In this document: in pieces, positions 1 through 7,866 of the stretch
Position numbering within the stretch: position 1 is the stretch's first letter
How the letters are laid out: each line of letters begins with the position of its first letter
Assembly: GCF_000344805.1 (NCBI RefSeq)
Contig: NC_020453.1
Coordinates: 6,853,001 to 6,917,000 of the forward strand
From: Bradyrhizobium oligotrophicum S58
GTDB taxonomy: Bacteria; Pseudomonadota; Alphaproteobacteria; Rhizobiales; Xanthobacteraceae
Length of the DNA stretch: 64,000 nucleotides
Reading direction: 5' to 3'
Program-made: the position numbers and the translations under genes
The notes under the pieces: model-generated
Told to the model about the DNA's origin: nothing
Database searches by the model: none
The model's input: the letters and a program-made list of their open reading frames with translations, nothing else

Positions 1-1409
1 AATGCCAGCTCGATCAGCGGCTTTGCGGGACGCCCCAGTGTTGCGAACATTGTCGGCGAAACGACGAATGCCAACAGCACGAGGTTGCTTCCGGTGACGA
101 GCGACGGCCACAGAGCCGCGGCGCCAGCGGCGAAGATCGGCGCCGCCACCATGGCCGCGCCAGCCGTGCCTCGCATTTCCCACATGCTGATCGCGGTCAG
201 CGACGCGAGCGTCACGAATCCAAGCGCCCAACGGAACTGATCCGGCGAATCTGATCGCAGAAACGCCGCCGCAGCTGTCCCCGCCGCGATCAAGGGAAGC
301 GCGTAAAAGCCGAGCACTTCCTCCGGACCAAGCCGGAGCATCGTTGCAAGCGAGATCGTTTCCTGAACGTTGTCGAGCCATAGCGACACGACCAGCGGAT
401 CAAGCTGCGCGTAAGGCGCCGCAAGCGCCCCTGCGAACAGCAGGACGAACGCACCTATCAGGGCGACTGCAGATCCGGCTGCACTGACGAGACGCAGCCA
501 CGGAGCAGACCAGTAGTGATCAATTCCAACCATGAGGACCAGGGCCGCACCGCCGCCGACGGTCAACAGCAGCAGCGGACCACCAAGCGCGTCAATGACA
601 GGGGACGTCAGCGCTTGTGGCGGAAGCAGAGTCAATGCGAAAACCACCGATGACGCAGCCAGTGCGATTGCAAACGCCGAGACTTGTCGCGCGACGGGAG
701 TGCCACGCCATATGAAGAGCACGACGACGGCGACGCCCATCGTGGCGATCGCCGGCAGCATCTCGACGCCGACGGCCAGCGATAGCGATGCGGTTATGCC
801 GGCAAACGCGGCCTTGATCGCACTTCGCTCGATCTGGAGTGCGAACAGGAGCATGAGCAGCACCAAAACGATCTGCGCGTTGTGGTGATCGATCGCGCCC
901 GGCCGAAAGTGAATCAGCGCCGGCGCCGCTAGCATGGCCAGCACCGTCGCGCTCACCAGAACGGTTACGGCTCCATCGCTCATCTGCTTGGCAATCGCCA
1001 CGACCAGCGCGAGAGCCACGGCCAACAGCAGCAGGGGCCAGACGAACAGCGTCACCGCCTCGGCGCTCCGTGTTCCAATCACAGCTTTGAGCAGCGAGAT
1101 CGAGACCGCCAACGGCAGATCGATGATCCGCGACCAGTGCATCGGTACGCCAGGCGGATCCAGTCGATATTGATGAAGGTCGAACCAGCCTTGGCCGTTC
1201 ATCAAATCGCGAACTTCGACCAGCCGCATGATATCATCGGTGGACATGGCATCGAACACGCCGGTCTCGATCGATAGCAGCTTGATCGCGAGCACGACCG
1301 CCAAAGCGAGCACCGCGATCAGGACGCCGGCGCTCCCCACGCGCCATCGCTTTGAAAAAGCGCTCGCGGTCGAGACGACGTCTGACATCGGTTGCCGATC
1401 AATGCTCAT
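1..1409 (-). CDS. STT3/GT-C-like polytopic membrane glycosyltransferase, C-terminus cut by window edge
   Basis: The minus frame is open from an ATG at 1409 to the window edge, about 469 residues. It starts MSIDRQPMSDVV and has many hydrophobic segments. After the first membrane segment comes an acidic loop (STDDIMRLVEVRDL) and then PPGVPMHWSRIIDLP; further on is RPGAIDHHNAQIV. An acidic first external loop and a DHH element are features of STT3/AglB oligosaccharyltransferase-like GT-C enzymes, which use polyprenyl-linked sugars at the periplasmic face. Its ATG overlaps the stop of the upstream PAP2 gene (ATGA), so the two are probably translationally coupled. The family call is by eye. It could be another GT-C membrane protein, and the substrate is unknown. 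Confidence 0.6.
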   Translation of the reverse strand, partial: MSIDRQPMSDVVSTASAFSKRWRVGSAGVLIAVLALAVVLAIKLLSIETGVFDAMSTDDIMRLVEVRDLMNGQGWFDLHQYRLDPPGVPMHWSRIIDLPLAVSISLLKAVIGTRSAEAVTLFVWPLLLLAVALALVVAIAKQMSDGAVTVLVSATVLAMLAAPALIHFRPGAIDHHNAQIVLVLLMLLFALQIERSAIKAAFAGITASLSLAVGVEMLPAIATMGVAVVVLFIWRGTPVARQVSAFAIALAASSVVFALTLLPPQALTSPVIDALGGPLLLLTVGGGAALVLMVGIDHYWSAPWLRLVSAAGSAVALIGAFVLLFAGALAAPYAQLDPLVVSLWLDNVQETISLATMLRLGPEEVLGFYALPLIAAGTAAAAFLRSDSPDQFRWALGFVTLASLTAISMWEMRGTAGAAMVAAPIFAAGAAALWPSLVTGSNLVLLAFVVSPTMFATLGRPAKPLIELA

Positions 1410-2443
1410 GATGGTGGAACCGTCGCTGCGACACGGTTCGCGGGCTGCAATGGTGCCGAAGCAGAGTTCCAGCCGGCGTGCTCCCAGGATATGTGCCAAG
1501 CCGGTCGAGGCGAAGATCCGAGAAGTAGCGAGCGAAAGAGACGTTTGGTCAGGAGAACGCACCCGGCGGCCACGACGGCGCCACCGATGATATCGACGAT
1601 ATAATGCGCACCGATCAACGGCGTTGCTGCAATCATCCAACTGTTGAGCGCGACCGTTGCCCACCGGAGCGCCCGGACCGGCCACACCGCCCAGATATAA
1701 AGAATCGCCGATGCTGTGTGAAAGCTCGGAAAAGAGACGATACCCGCCATCTTCAGCAGATCGAGATGACGCAGCGACCCATCGCGCAGCGCCTGAATGT
1801 CACGAAGCTGCGCCGCGTAGTTCGTCGAATCGAGTAGCGGAAATTGGTCTGTGGGCGACAGGCCCAGGCCGTAGTAGGTTCCGACCGCCGGGACGAATGC
1901 AGAAATGACAATCGTCACGGCGAGCGCAAGGTTCAGCGCAAGGACGAACTGCTGAAGCCTGGTGAACCGGAAGGCAATCGTCAAAATGATGGGGATGCCG
2001 AGCAGCGGCCATTTGATGAAGCCATAGCCGATCTTCAGGTAGTTCGCGAGCCGGCTGTGATCGTTGAAAAAGGCCGCGATCGGCTGAGGATCCAGTCCGA
2101 CGGCACGGTCGATCAGCAATAGCATCTGATCTTGCAGTGGCCAATTCACTGCGTTCGCGACATAGCTGAGAGGCCCGACAACCGCGGTGACGACGAGTAT
2201 CTGTGCGGTGGCACCAAACCAGAAAACGAGCTTGGGATCGGCACGATCCCGCTTGATGAGCGCCGACCCATAGGCGATGACGGCCAATACGAAGGCAATC
2301 GCGATGGCAACGCCGAACGCTGTCGGTTCCAGCGAAAAGTCGGTCCAGACGATGACGCCGAAGAGCACGGCACACAGCAACGCGACGGGAAGCCAATTCA
2401 GGTTGAATGTGCGCCAAGCGAGACCGACGTCGTCACTGTTCAT
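1406..2443 (-). CDS. PAP2-superfamily membrane phosphatase
   Basis: This is an integral membrane protein of about 345 residues with several hydrophobic helices. The C-terminal third carries the PAP2 signature: SFPSFHTASAILY (catalytic His after the PSxxH element) and GAHYIVDIIGG (second catalytic His). Related enzymes dephosphorylate lipid phosphates such as undecaprenyl or phosphatidic acid derivatives, or transfer head groups like inositol phosphorylceramide synthase. I chose the ATG at 2443 over an upstream TTG at 2476; neither has a clear Shine-Dalgarno sequence. It is coupled to the downstream GT-C-like gene, which suggests recycling of a polyprenyl carrier or cell-envelope sugar decoration. 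The substrate is inferred only from context. Confidence 0.75.
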   Translation of the reverse strand: MNSDDVGLAWRTFNLNWLPVALLCAVLFGVIVWTDFSLEPTAFGVAIAIAFVLAVIAYGSALIKRDRADPKLVFWFGATAQILVVTAVVGPLSYVANAVNWPLQDQMLLLIDRAVGLDPQPIAAFFNDHSRLANYLKIGYGFIKWPLLGIPIILTIAFRFTRLQQFVLALNLALAVTIVISAFVPAVGTYYGLGLSPTDQFPLLDSTNYAAQLRDIQALRDGSLRHLDLLKMAGIVSFPSFHTASAILYIWAVWPVRALRWATVALNSWMIAATPLIGAHYIVDIIGGAVVAAGCVLLTKRLFRSLLLGSSPRPAWHISWEHAGWNSASAPLQPANRVAATVPPS

Positions 2444-3071
2444 TTCTGACCAAGCTGCAGTTGTTCTTAGCGGCAATGATGGAGATGGCCGCGAACGCGA
2501 TGTTCGCGGCGATCAGGTTGTGTTCGATTGGTGTCTCTCCGGCCTCGTCCGCTCGGGACCTGCCCCCAAGCCCTTCGTCAGATCTGCTGGCGCATCGCCG
2601 ACAATCCCGTAGGAAGCCTGTCCGTGAAATTACGGGTCAAAACCTAAAGTAGTATGAACGGTCGCTCGCCCGAGGTCGACGCTCCCGGCATGAAGAGAAT
2701 GGCTCAGGCGTGGAGATCCCCAATGGAAGGGGGAACGCGACGAGAGATAATCGGTCTCTCGAAGCCGGCCCGAATTGCGCGAAATCGCGGGGTTGTCGAT
2801 TACGTTTGATTAGGCATCACATCAAGGTATCGTCGTATTGTGCACGTCGGGGTTGATTTTCGTGCGCGAGCCGCCGCAACGAAGCGGCGATGGCCATCAA
2901 GCCGCCGTCCTTTGAAGAGCGAGAGCGGACAACGGCCTGCGACAAACAATTGTCGCTCCGGCCGCCTGCCCCTCTCGGCGACATGAACACGATCAGCGTG
3001 CGACAGCCGGCCATCGACCGGAAATCCATCATCTCCGATGACGACGCCAGGATAGCGCATCGGCGCATCTG
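2444..3071. other. Intergenic stretch with no supported gene
   Basis: About 630 bases lie between the PAP2 start and the end of the hydroxyacid dehydrogenase gene. The short open frames here have no family signature and no good ribosome binding site. The only structure I see is a 7-bp hairpin, CGAGAGA with TCTCTCG, at 2741-2761. Promoters for the PAP2 operon should lie in the left part. Confidence 0.5.
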
Positions 3072-3965
3072 TCAGCTTCCCAGCTCGACTCCAGCCAAGG
3101 CCTCGCTCAGCTTCGCCAGCGCGGTGTGGTCCTGACCCGGCCCGAGCAGCCCCTGCGCGCTGGCGCTCAGCTCGCGGCAGAGGTTGGAGAACGGCGCGGC
3201 GACACCATTGGCCCGGGCGACCTCGAGCGCGATCGACAGGTCCTTCACCATCAGGTCGAGTCCGAAGCCGCTGTTGAACTGGCGCGACAGCACGAACTGC
3301 TTGAACTTCTTCTGCGTCGAATTGTTCATGCCGGTCGAGGCGTTGAGCACATCCGTCATCAGCCCGGGATCGATGCCGAACTGCTGGCCGATCAGCAGAG
3401 CCTCGATGCCGATCAGGAAACCGCCCGCCGAGACGAGGTTGTTGAGCGCCTTCATTGCCTGGCCGGAGCCGAGGCCGCCGATGCGGTGAATCGTGGTGCC
3501 CATCGCACGCAGCACCGGTTCGACGCGGTCGAGCGCGGCCACATCGCCGCCCGCCATGATCGCGAGCTCGCCTGTCACCGCCCGCGGCACGCCGCCGCTG
3601 ACCGGCGCATCGAGCATGACCACGCCGAGCGAGGCAAGATCGGCGGCGATCGCCTGGGTCGCCGCCGGCGCGCCTGAACTCATGTCGATCACGACGTGAC
3701 CCTGCTTGAGGCCGCCGCGCAAGGCCGCGACGGCCTCCGCGACATGCTTGCTCGTCGGCAGCATCGTGACGATGACATCGGCCTGCGCTGCCGCGAGCGC
3801 GAGATCCTCTGCTTCGGTGCCGCCGACCTGGCGCACGAAATCCGCGCCTCGCCCGGGGACGGCATCGTTGACGGCCACCGCGAAGCCGGCGCCGAGCAGG
3901 CGCGCAGCCATCGGCCAGCCCATGTTGCCGATGCCGACGAAGAGGATCTTCTGCGGCGCGCTCAT
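3072..3965 (-). CDS. NAD(P)-dependent beta-hydroxyacid dehydrogenase (3-hydroxyisobutyrate dehydrogenase family)
   Basis: 297 residues, full length for the family. The N-terminal Rossmann motif is GIGNMGWPMAARL (residues 11-23). The substrate loop is DAPVSGGVPRAV (119-130) and the catalytic lysine is K172 in MKALNNLVSAGG, where the N and the following helix match the family pattern. Members oxidise 3-hydroxyisobutyrate, tartronate semialdehyde, L-threonate and similar acids with NAD(P). The ATG overlaps the stop of the CMD-like gene (ATGA), so it is probably the last gene of the catabolic operon read from 10756. The substrate cannot be read from the sequence. Confidence 0.88.
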   Translation of the reverse strand: MSAPQKILFVGIGNMGWPMAARLLGAGFAVAVNDAVPGRGADFVRQVGGTEAEDLALAAAQADVIVTMLPTSKHVAEAVAALRGGLKQGHVVIDMSSGAPAATQAIAADLASLGVVMLDAPVSGGVPRAVTGELAIMAGGDVAALDRVEPVLRAMGTTIHRIGGLGSGQAMKALNNLVSAGGFLIGIEALLIGQQFGIDPGLMTDVLNASTGMNNSTQKKFKQFVLSRQFNSGFGLDLMVKDLSIALEVARANGVAAPFSNLCRELSASAQGLLGPGQDHTALAKLSEALAGVELGS

Positions 3966-4366
3966 GCGCCGTCCTTCTTGGCGATGGCGCCCTCGGCAAC
4001 CAGCACCTCATGCGCCGCCTTGAAGGCTTCAAGACCTGCGGGGATGCCGCAATAGACCGTGGCGTGCAGCAGGATCTCCTTGATCTCGTCGACGGTCACG
4101 CCGTTGGTCAGCGCGCCCTTGACGTGCAGCTTCAGCTCGCTCGGCTTGCTGAGTGCCGTCAGCATCGCGAGGTTCATGATGCTGCGCGTGCGGCGATCGA
4201 GCCCGGGCCGCGTCCAGGCATAGCCCCAGCACCATTCGGTGGTGATGTGCTGGAACGCCATCATGAAGTCGTCGGCTTTGGCGAGGCTGCCATCGACATA
4301 GGCTGCGCCCAGCACCTCGCGCCGCACCTGCAGACCCTTCTCGAACATCTCGTTGTCGTCGCTCAT
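3962..4366 (-). CDS. Carboxymuconolactone decarboxylase (CMD/PcaC-like) family protein
   Basis: 134 residues from the ATG at 4366, preceded by GGGAGACG; a GTG at 4408 is possible but has no such site. The sequence DRRTRSIMNLAMLTAL, followed by ELKLHVKGALTNGVTVDEIKEILLH, is the PcaC/CMD core. PcaC removes CO2 from 4-carboxymuconolactone in the protocatechuate branch, but many paralogues act on other substrates or are peroxidase-like. The AhpD-type CxxC pair is absent, which favours a PcaC-like rather than redox role. No other pca genes are nearby, so an ordinary protocatechuate role is doubtful. Confidence 0.85.
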   Translation of the reverse strand: MSDDNEMFEKGLQVRREVLGAAYVDGSLAKADDFMMAFQHITTEWCWGYAWTRPGLDRRTRSIMNLAMLTALSKPSELKLHVKGALTNGVTVDEIKEILLHATVYCGIPAGLEAFKAAHEVLVAEGAIAKKDGA

Positions 4367-4499
4367 CGGCGCGTCTCCCACTGTGCAAAGCTTGATGTCA
4401 TTAAGCACCTCGCCGTACGGACTGACAATAAGCTTCGCAGGACGGCGCCGGCGATTGGCGTCCGCCCGGCGGAATGTTCGGAACGTCGGACGCGCAGGT

Positions 4500-5960
4500 C
4501 TAGCCGTGCTTGACGATCAGGGTCTTCATCGCGGCGAGCTCGTACAGCGCCTCGAACCCTTTCTCGCGACCGTGGCCCGATTTCTTCATGCCGCCGAACG
4601 GCAGCTCGATGCCGCCGCCGGCGCCATAGCCGTTGACGAACATCTGGCCGACCTTGACCTTGCGGGCGACACGCATCGCGCGCGAGCCGTCACCCGACCA
4701 CACCCCCGCGACCAGACCGAAATCGGTGCCGTTGGCCAGCCGGATGGCATCGGCCTCATCGTCGAATGGCATCGCCGCCAGCACGGGACCGAACACTTCC
4801 TCGCGCGCCAGTTCGGAGTTGCGGTCGACGTGCTGATACAATGCCGGCGCGACGTAGAAGCCTTCGCTCGGGACGCCCTCGGCGATCCTGCCGGTCGCGA
4901 CGCACTTGGCGCCGCTACTTTCGGCGCGTGCCAGCATGCCCTCGATCCGCTTTTTCTGGACCGCGCTGATGACGGGGCCGAGATCGAGATCCATTTCCGG
5001 CGTACCGGCGGTGATCTTCTCGAAACGGAGCTTGAGATCGGCCAGGAAGCGATCCCAGATCGAACGCTCCACCAGCACGCGCGAACCGGCCGAGCAGGTC
5101 TGGCCGGCATTCTGCACGATCGCCGCGGCGACCGAGGTCAGCGCCGCGTCAAGGTCGGCATCGGCGAACACGATCTGCGGCGACTTGCCGCCGAGCTCGA
5201 GCGTGCAGCCGATGTGATTCCTCGCCGCCGCCGTCTGCACCAGGGTGCCTACCTCCGGGCTACCGGTGAAGGACAGGAAGTCGATGCCGTCATGCGCCGA
5301 CAGCGCCGCGCCGGCCTCCTCGCCGAGGCCGGGCACGACGTTGATCGCGCCCGCCGGAAAGCCGGCTTCGGCCGCGAGCTCGGCGAGCCGCAGCGGCAGC
5401 AGGCAGGCCTCCTCGGCCGGCTTGATCACGGTCGCATTGCCCATCGCCAGCGCCGGCGCCACGGTGCGGCCGAACATCTGGCCCGGATAGTTCCAGGGAA
5501 TGATGTGGCCGGTGACGCCGAGCGGCTCATAGACCGTCGTGACGAAGAAGCCGTCGAGGAACGGGATGGTGTCGCCGTGCACCTTGTCGGCCGCGCCGCC
5601 ATAATATTCGAAGTAGCGCGCGACCGCGACGATGTCGGCCTTGGCCTGCTTCATGGGCTTGCCGGTGTCGGCCGCCTCCAGCCTGGCCAGATCCTCCGCA
5701 TTGTCCTCGACCAGACGGCCGAGCCTGGACAGCAGCCGACCGCGCTCCACGGCAGAAAGCCGCCCCCACGGACCTTCGAGCGCGCGGCGCGCGGCCGCCA
5801 CGGCGAGATCGATATCGGGCGCATCACCGGCTGCGATCGAGGCGATCACCTGCCCCGTCGCCGGCGCCAGCATCGCAATGGTGCGCCCCGATTGCGCCGG
5901 CTGCCATTTGTTGTCGATGAAGACCCCCTTCGCGGCAGGCAGTTTGACATTGGCGTTCAT
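4500..5960 (-). CDS. NAD(P)-dependent aldehyde dehydrogenase
   Basis: 486 residues, usual length for the ALDH superfamily. Visible elements are the IIPWNYPG segment (153-160), the cofactor-binding FTGSPEVG (231-238), the general base E255 in TLELGGKSP, and the catalytic nucleophile C289 in NAGQTCSAGSR. The ATG at 5960 has GGAGAG eight bases upstream. The reaction is oxidation of an aldehyde to its acid (or acyl-CoA). It lies between a carboxylate transporter and a CMD-like gene on the same strand, consistent with a mid-pathway aldehyde intermediate. The overall pattern resembles betaine, vanillin and semialdehyde dehydrogenases, and the substrate is not decidable here. Confidence 0.92.
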   Translation of the reverse strand: MNANVKLPAAKGVFIDNKWQPAQSGRTIAMLAPATGQVIASIAAGDAPDIDLAVAAARRALEGPWGRLSAVERGRLLSRLGRLVEDNAEDLARLEAADTGKPMKQAKADIVAVARYFEYYGGAADKVHGDTIPFLDGFFVTTVYEPLGVTGHIIPWNYPGQMFGRTVAPALAMGNATVIKPAEEACLLPLRLAELAAEAGFPAGAINVVPGLGEEAGAALSAHDGIDFLSFTGSPEVGTLVQTAAARNHIGCTLELGGKSPQIVFADADLDAALTSVAAAIVQNAGQTCSAGSRVLVERSIWDRFLADLKLRFEKITAGTPEMDLDLGPVISAVQKKRIEGMLARAESSGAKCVATGRIAEGVPSEGFYVAPALYQHVDRNSELAREEVFGPVLAAMPFDDEADAIRLANGTDFGLVAGVWSGDGSRAMRVARKVKVGQMFVNGYGAGGGIELPFGGMKKSGHGREKGFEALYELAAMKTLIVKHG

Positions 5961-6273
5961 GGCAGCTCTCCGACCTTCACGCGATCCGTCCGATATCCGG
6001 GCTGCTTCAGCCAGGGGTCCCCGATCAGAACCAGGTGGCGACGATCGGGACCTGTCGTTAGTTGACGCTCAGTGCGTCCAGAGTCAACGGCCGACGATTG
6101 CGCATCATCGGCACGCGCATCACGGCAGGCATGTCCAATGGTCTGATCACGATCCTTCGCAGTCGCGGGATATTCACTCTTCCAACGCCCGCGGTCGATC
6201 GCGGAGGGACTGGTTGCCCCCATCGCAAACCCGAAACAGGGGGTCCGATGATGGTGCCGCAACGCGGCCCCAC
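5961..6273. other. Intergenic stretch between transporter and ALDH genes
   Basis: About 310 bases contain no ORF with a recognisable product. The spacing is large enough for an internal promoter, so the ALDH-CMD-dehydrogenase trio may be partly independent of the upstream genes. No clear operator or terminator was seen. Confidence 0.4.
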
Positions 6274-7770
6274 TCACTTCCAGAGGCCCACCAGCGGCCA
6301 GTAAGTGAACATGAACAGCACGATGAGGGCGTACATGATGGCCGCGAGCGGCAGGCCGAGCCGCATCATGTCCCGGGTCGTGAATCCGCCGGCCCCGTAA
6401 GCGATCATGGCGGGAGCCGACGTCACCGGGATGATCGACAGGCATTGCGCGATCAGGGCAACTCCGAGCACGATACCGACAATGGGCAATTCGGGATTGT
6501 GCAGGGAAACCAGGAAGCCGATGATCGCCGGCGTGATCGCGGTCAGGCACGATGTGATGCTGGTGAAGCAGAAGCGGACGAAGAACACGACGACGAAGAT
6601 CATGATCGCGAGCGCCGTGACGGACAAGCCTCCGATTCCGGATTGGACGAACGCCACCTTCGCCAGCCACGCTGCGCCGCCGGTCCTGGTCAGCATCTCC
6701 GCCATCGAGATGCCCGCGCCGAACAGCAAGATGGAATTCCAGTCGATCCGCTTGTAGAGGTCGTTGCAGCTGGTGACGCCAACGCCCGGCAACACGAGCA
6801 GCAAGACACAAAGCACCGAAACGGCGGATGCCTCGACATGGTGGATCTTGTCGGTCGCCCACAGCAGGATCGTCATCGCCATGATCAACGACGCCCGCTT
6901 CTCGGCCGTCGACATCGGCCCCAGTTCAGCGATGCGGGCGGCGATGTAATCGCGGCCTCCGGGCAACTCTGCATATTCGAACCTGAAGAGCCGGGTCGCC
7001 AGGAAATAGAGCCCGATTGAAAACATCAGGGTGTAGGGGAGAAGGTAGATCAGCCAGTCGACATAGCCGACCTGGCCCTGACCGGCTCCGGTCAGGAAAT
7101 TGACCATCACCGGATTGGGCGCGGCTCCGGTGAGCACACCAACCCCGGTCACCGACGGCAGGATGCCCGCCAGCAAGAGCATGGCCTTGCCGATCTGGCT
7201 GCTGCGCGGAAGGCCAAATGCCTCCGTCAACCCGATCACGATCGGAACGAGCGTCGCCGCACGCGCGATCACCGAAGGAATGAAGAAGGTGAGCGCGAAA
7301 GCGGTCAGGATGATGCCGAGCATGATCGCGTGTGTACTCGCCCCAACCAGCTTCAGAATGAGATACGCGACCCGCTTCTCGAGCCCGGTCCCGGTGATCG
7401 CCGCCGCCATTGCAAGCCCAGCCGCGACGAACAGCCAGCCGCTGTTCGAGAAACCGCTGAGCGCCAGCGGAATGGCTTTTGCCGTTCCGAGGATCGCGCC
7501 TCCGTCATTTCCGGCCGGTGAAAAGCCGAGCGCAAGGATAAGCAGGAATACGAGCGCGACGGCGCTCACCCCATAGGGTATGGCCTCGGTGATCCACATC
7601 AGCACCACGAACGCCATCACGGCAATGACGCGCTGCCCCGCGGGCGACAGATCAGCGGGCGTGGGCGCGATCATGATGGCGGTCATGATCGTCAGGCCGA
7701 TCACCACGATCAGGAATTTCCGGGCGCCCGCTCCCGTCGTCTCGGACGCAGCATGAACCAGCGTCGACAT
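6274..7770 (-). CDS. DASS/SLC13-type anion (di/tricarboxylate) transporter
   Basis: 498 residues with about a dozen hydrophobic segments. MWITEAIPYGVSAVALVF near the N-terminus is characteristic of the divalent anion:sodium symporter (DASS/SLC13) family. A second half around PVTSAPAMIAYGAGGF matches the family's substrate-site SNT/STP-like region near the C-terminus. Members import succinate, citrate, tartrate, sulfate or sulfonates with Na+. A strong Shine-Dalgarno (GGAGGAT) precedes the ATG at 7770. It is placed inside a CoA-ligase/ALDH catabolic cluster, so it probably imports the cluster's carboxylic acid substrate. Confidence 0.88.
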   Translation of the reverse strand: MSTLVHAASETTGAGARKFLIVVIGLTIMTAIMIAPTPADLSPAGQRVIAVMAFVVLMWITEAIPYGVSAVALVFLLILALGFSPAGNDGGAILGTAKAIPLALSGFSNSGWLFVAAGLAMAAAITGTGLEKRVAYLILKLVGASTHAIMLGIILTAFALTFFIPSVIARAATLVPIVIGLTEAFGLPRSSQIGKAMLLLAGILPSVTGVGVLTGAAPNPVMVNFLTGAGQGQVGYVDWLIYLLPYTLMFSIGLYFLATRLFRFEYAELPGGRDYIAARIAELGPMSTAEKRASLIMAMTILLWATDKIHHVEASAVSVLCVLLLVLPGVGVTSCNDLYKRIDWNSILLFGAGISMAEMLTRTGGAAWLAKVAFVQSGIGGLSVTALAIMIFVVVFFVRFCFTSITSCLTAITPAIIGFLVSLHNPELPIVGIVLGVALIAQCLSIIPVTSAPAMIAYGAGGFTTRDMMRLGLPLAAIMYALIVLFMFTYWPLVGLWK

Positions 7771-7866
7771 GCGTATCCTCCATTTGCTTTTGCTTATGAG
7801 ATGCCGATGTTTCTCGACATGTGTTCCGGCCTGATCCCCTCAGGCCGGATGGTGGCGGCGGGATGC

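Noticed and set aside
2817..3068. 83-codon minus ORF downstream of the hydroxyacid dehydrogenase
   Set aside because: No ribosome binding site or homology, and an equally open frame exists on the other strand.
4353..6065. Plus-strand 570-codon frame opposite the aldehyde dehydrogenase gene
   Set aside because: Arg/His-rich shadow frame without any family motif; the minus-strand ALDH is complete with E255 and C289.
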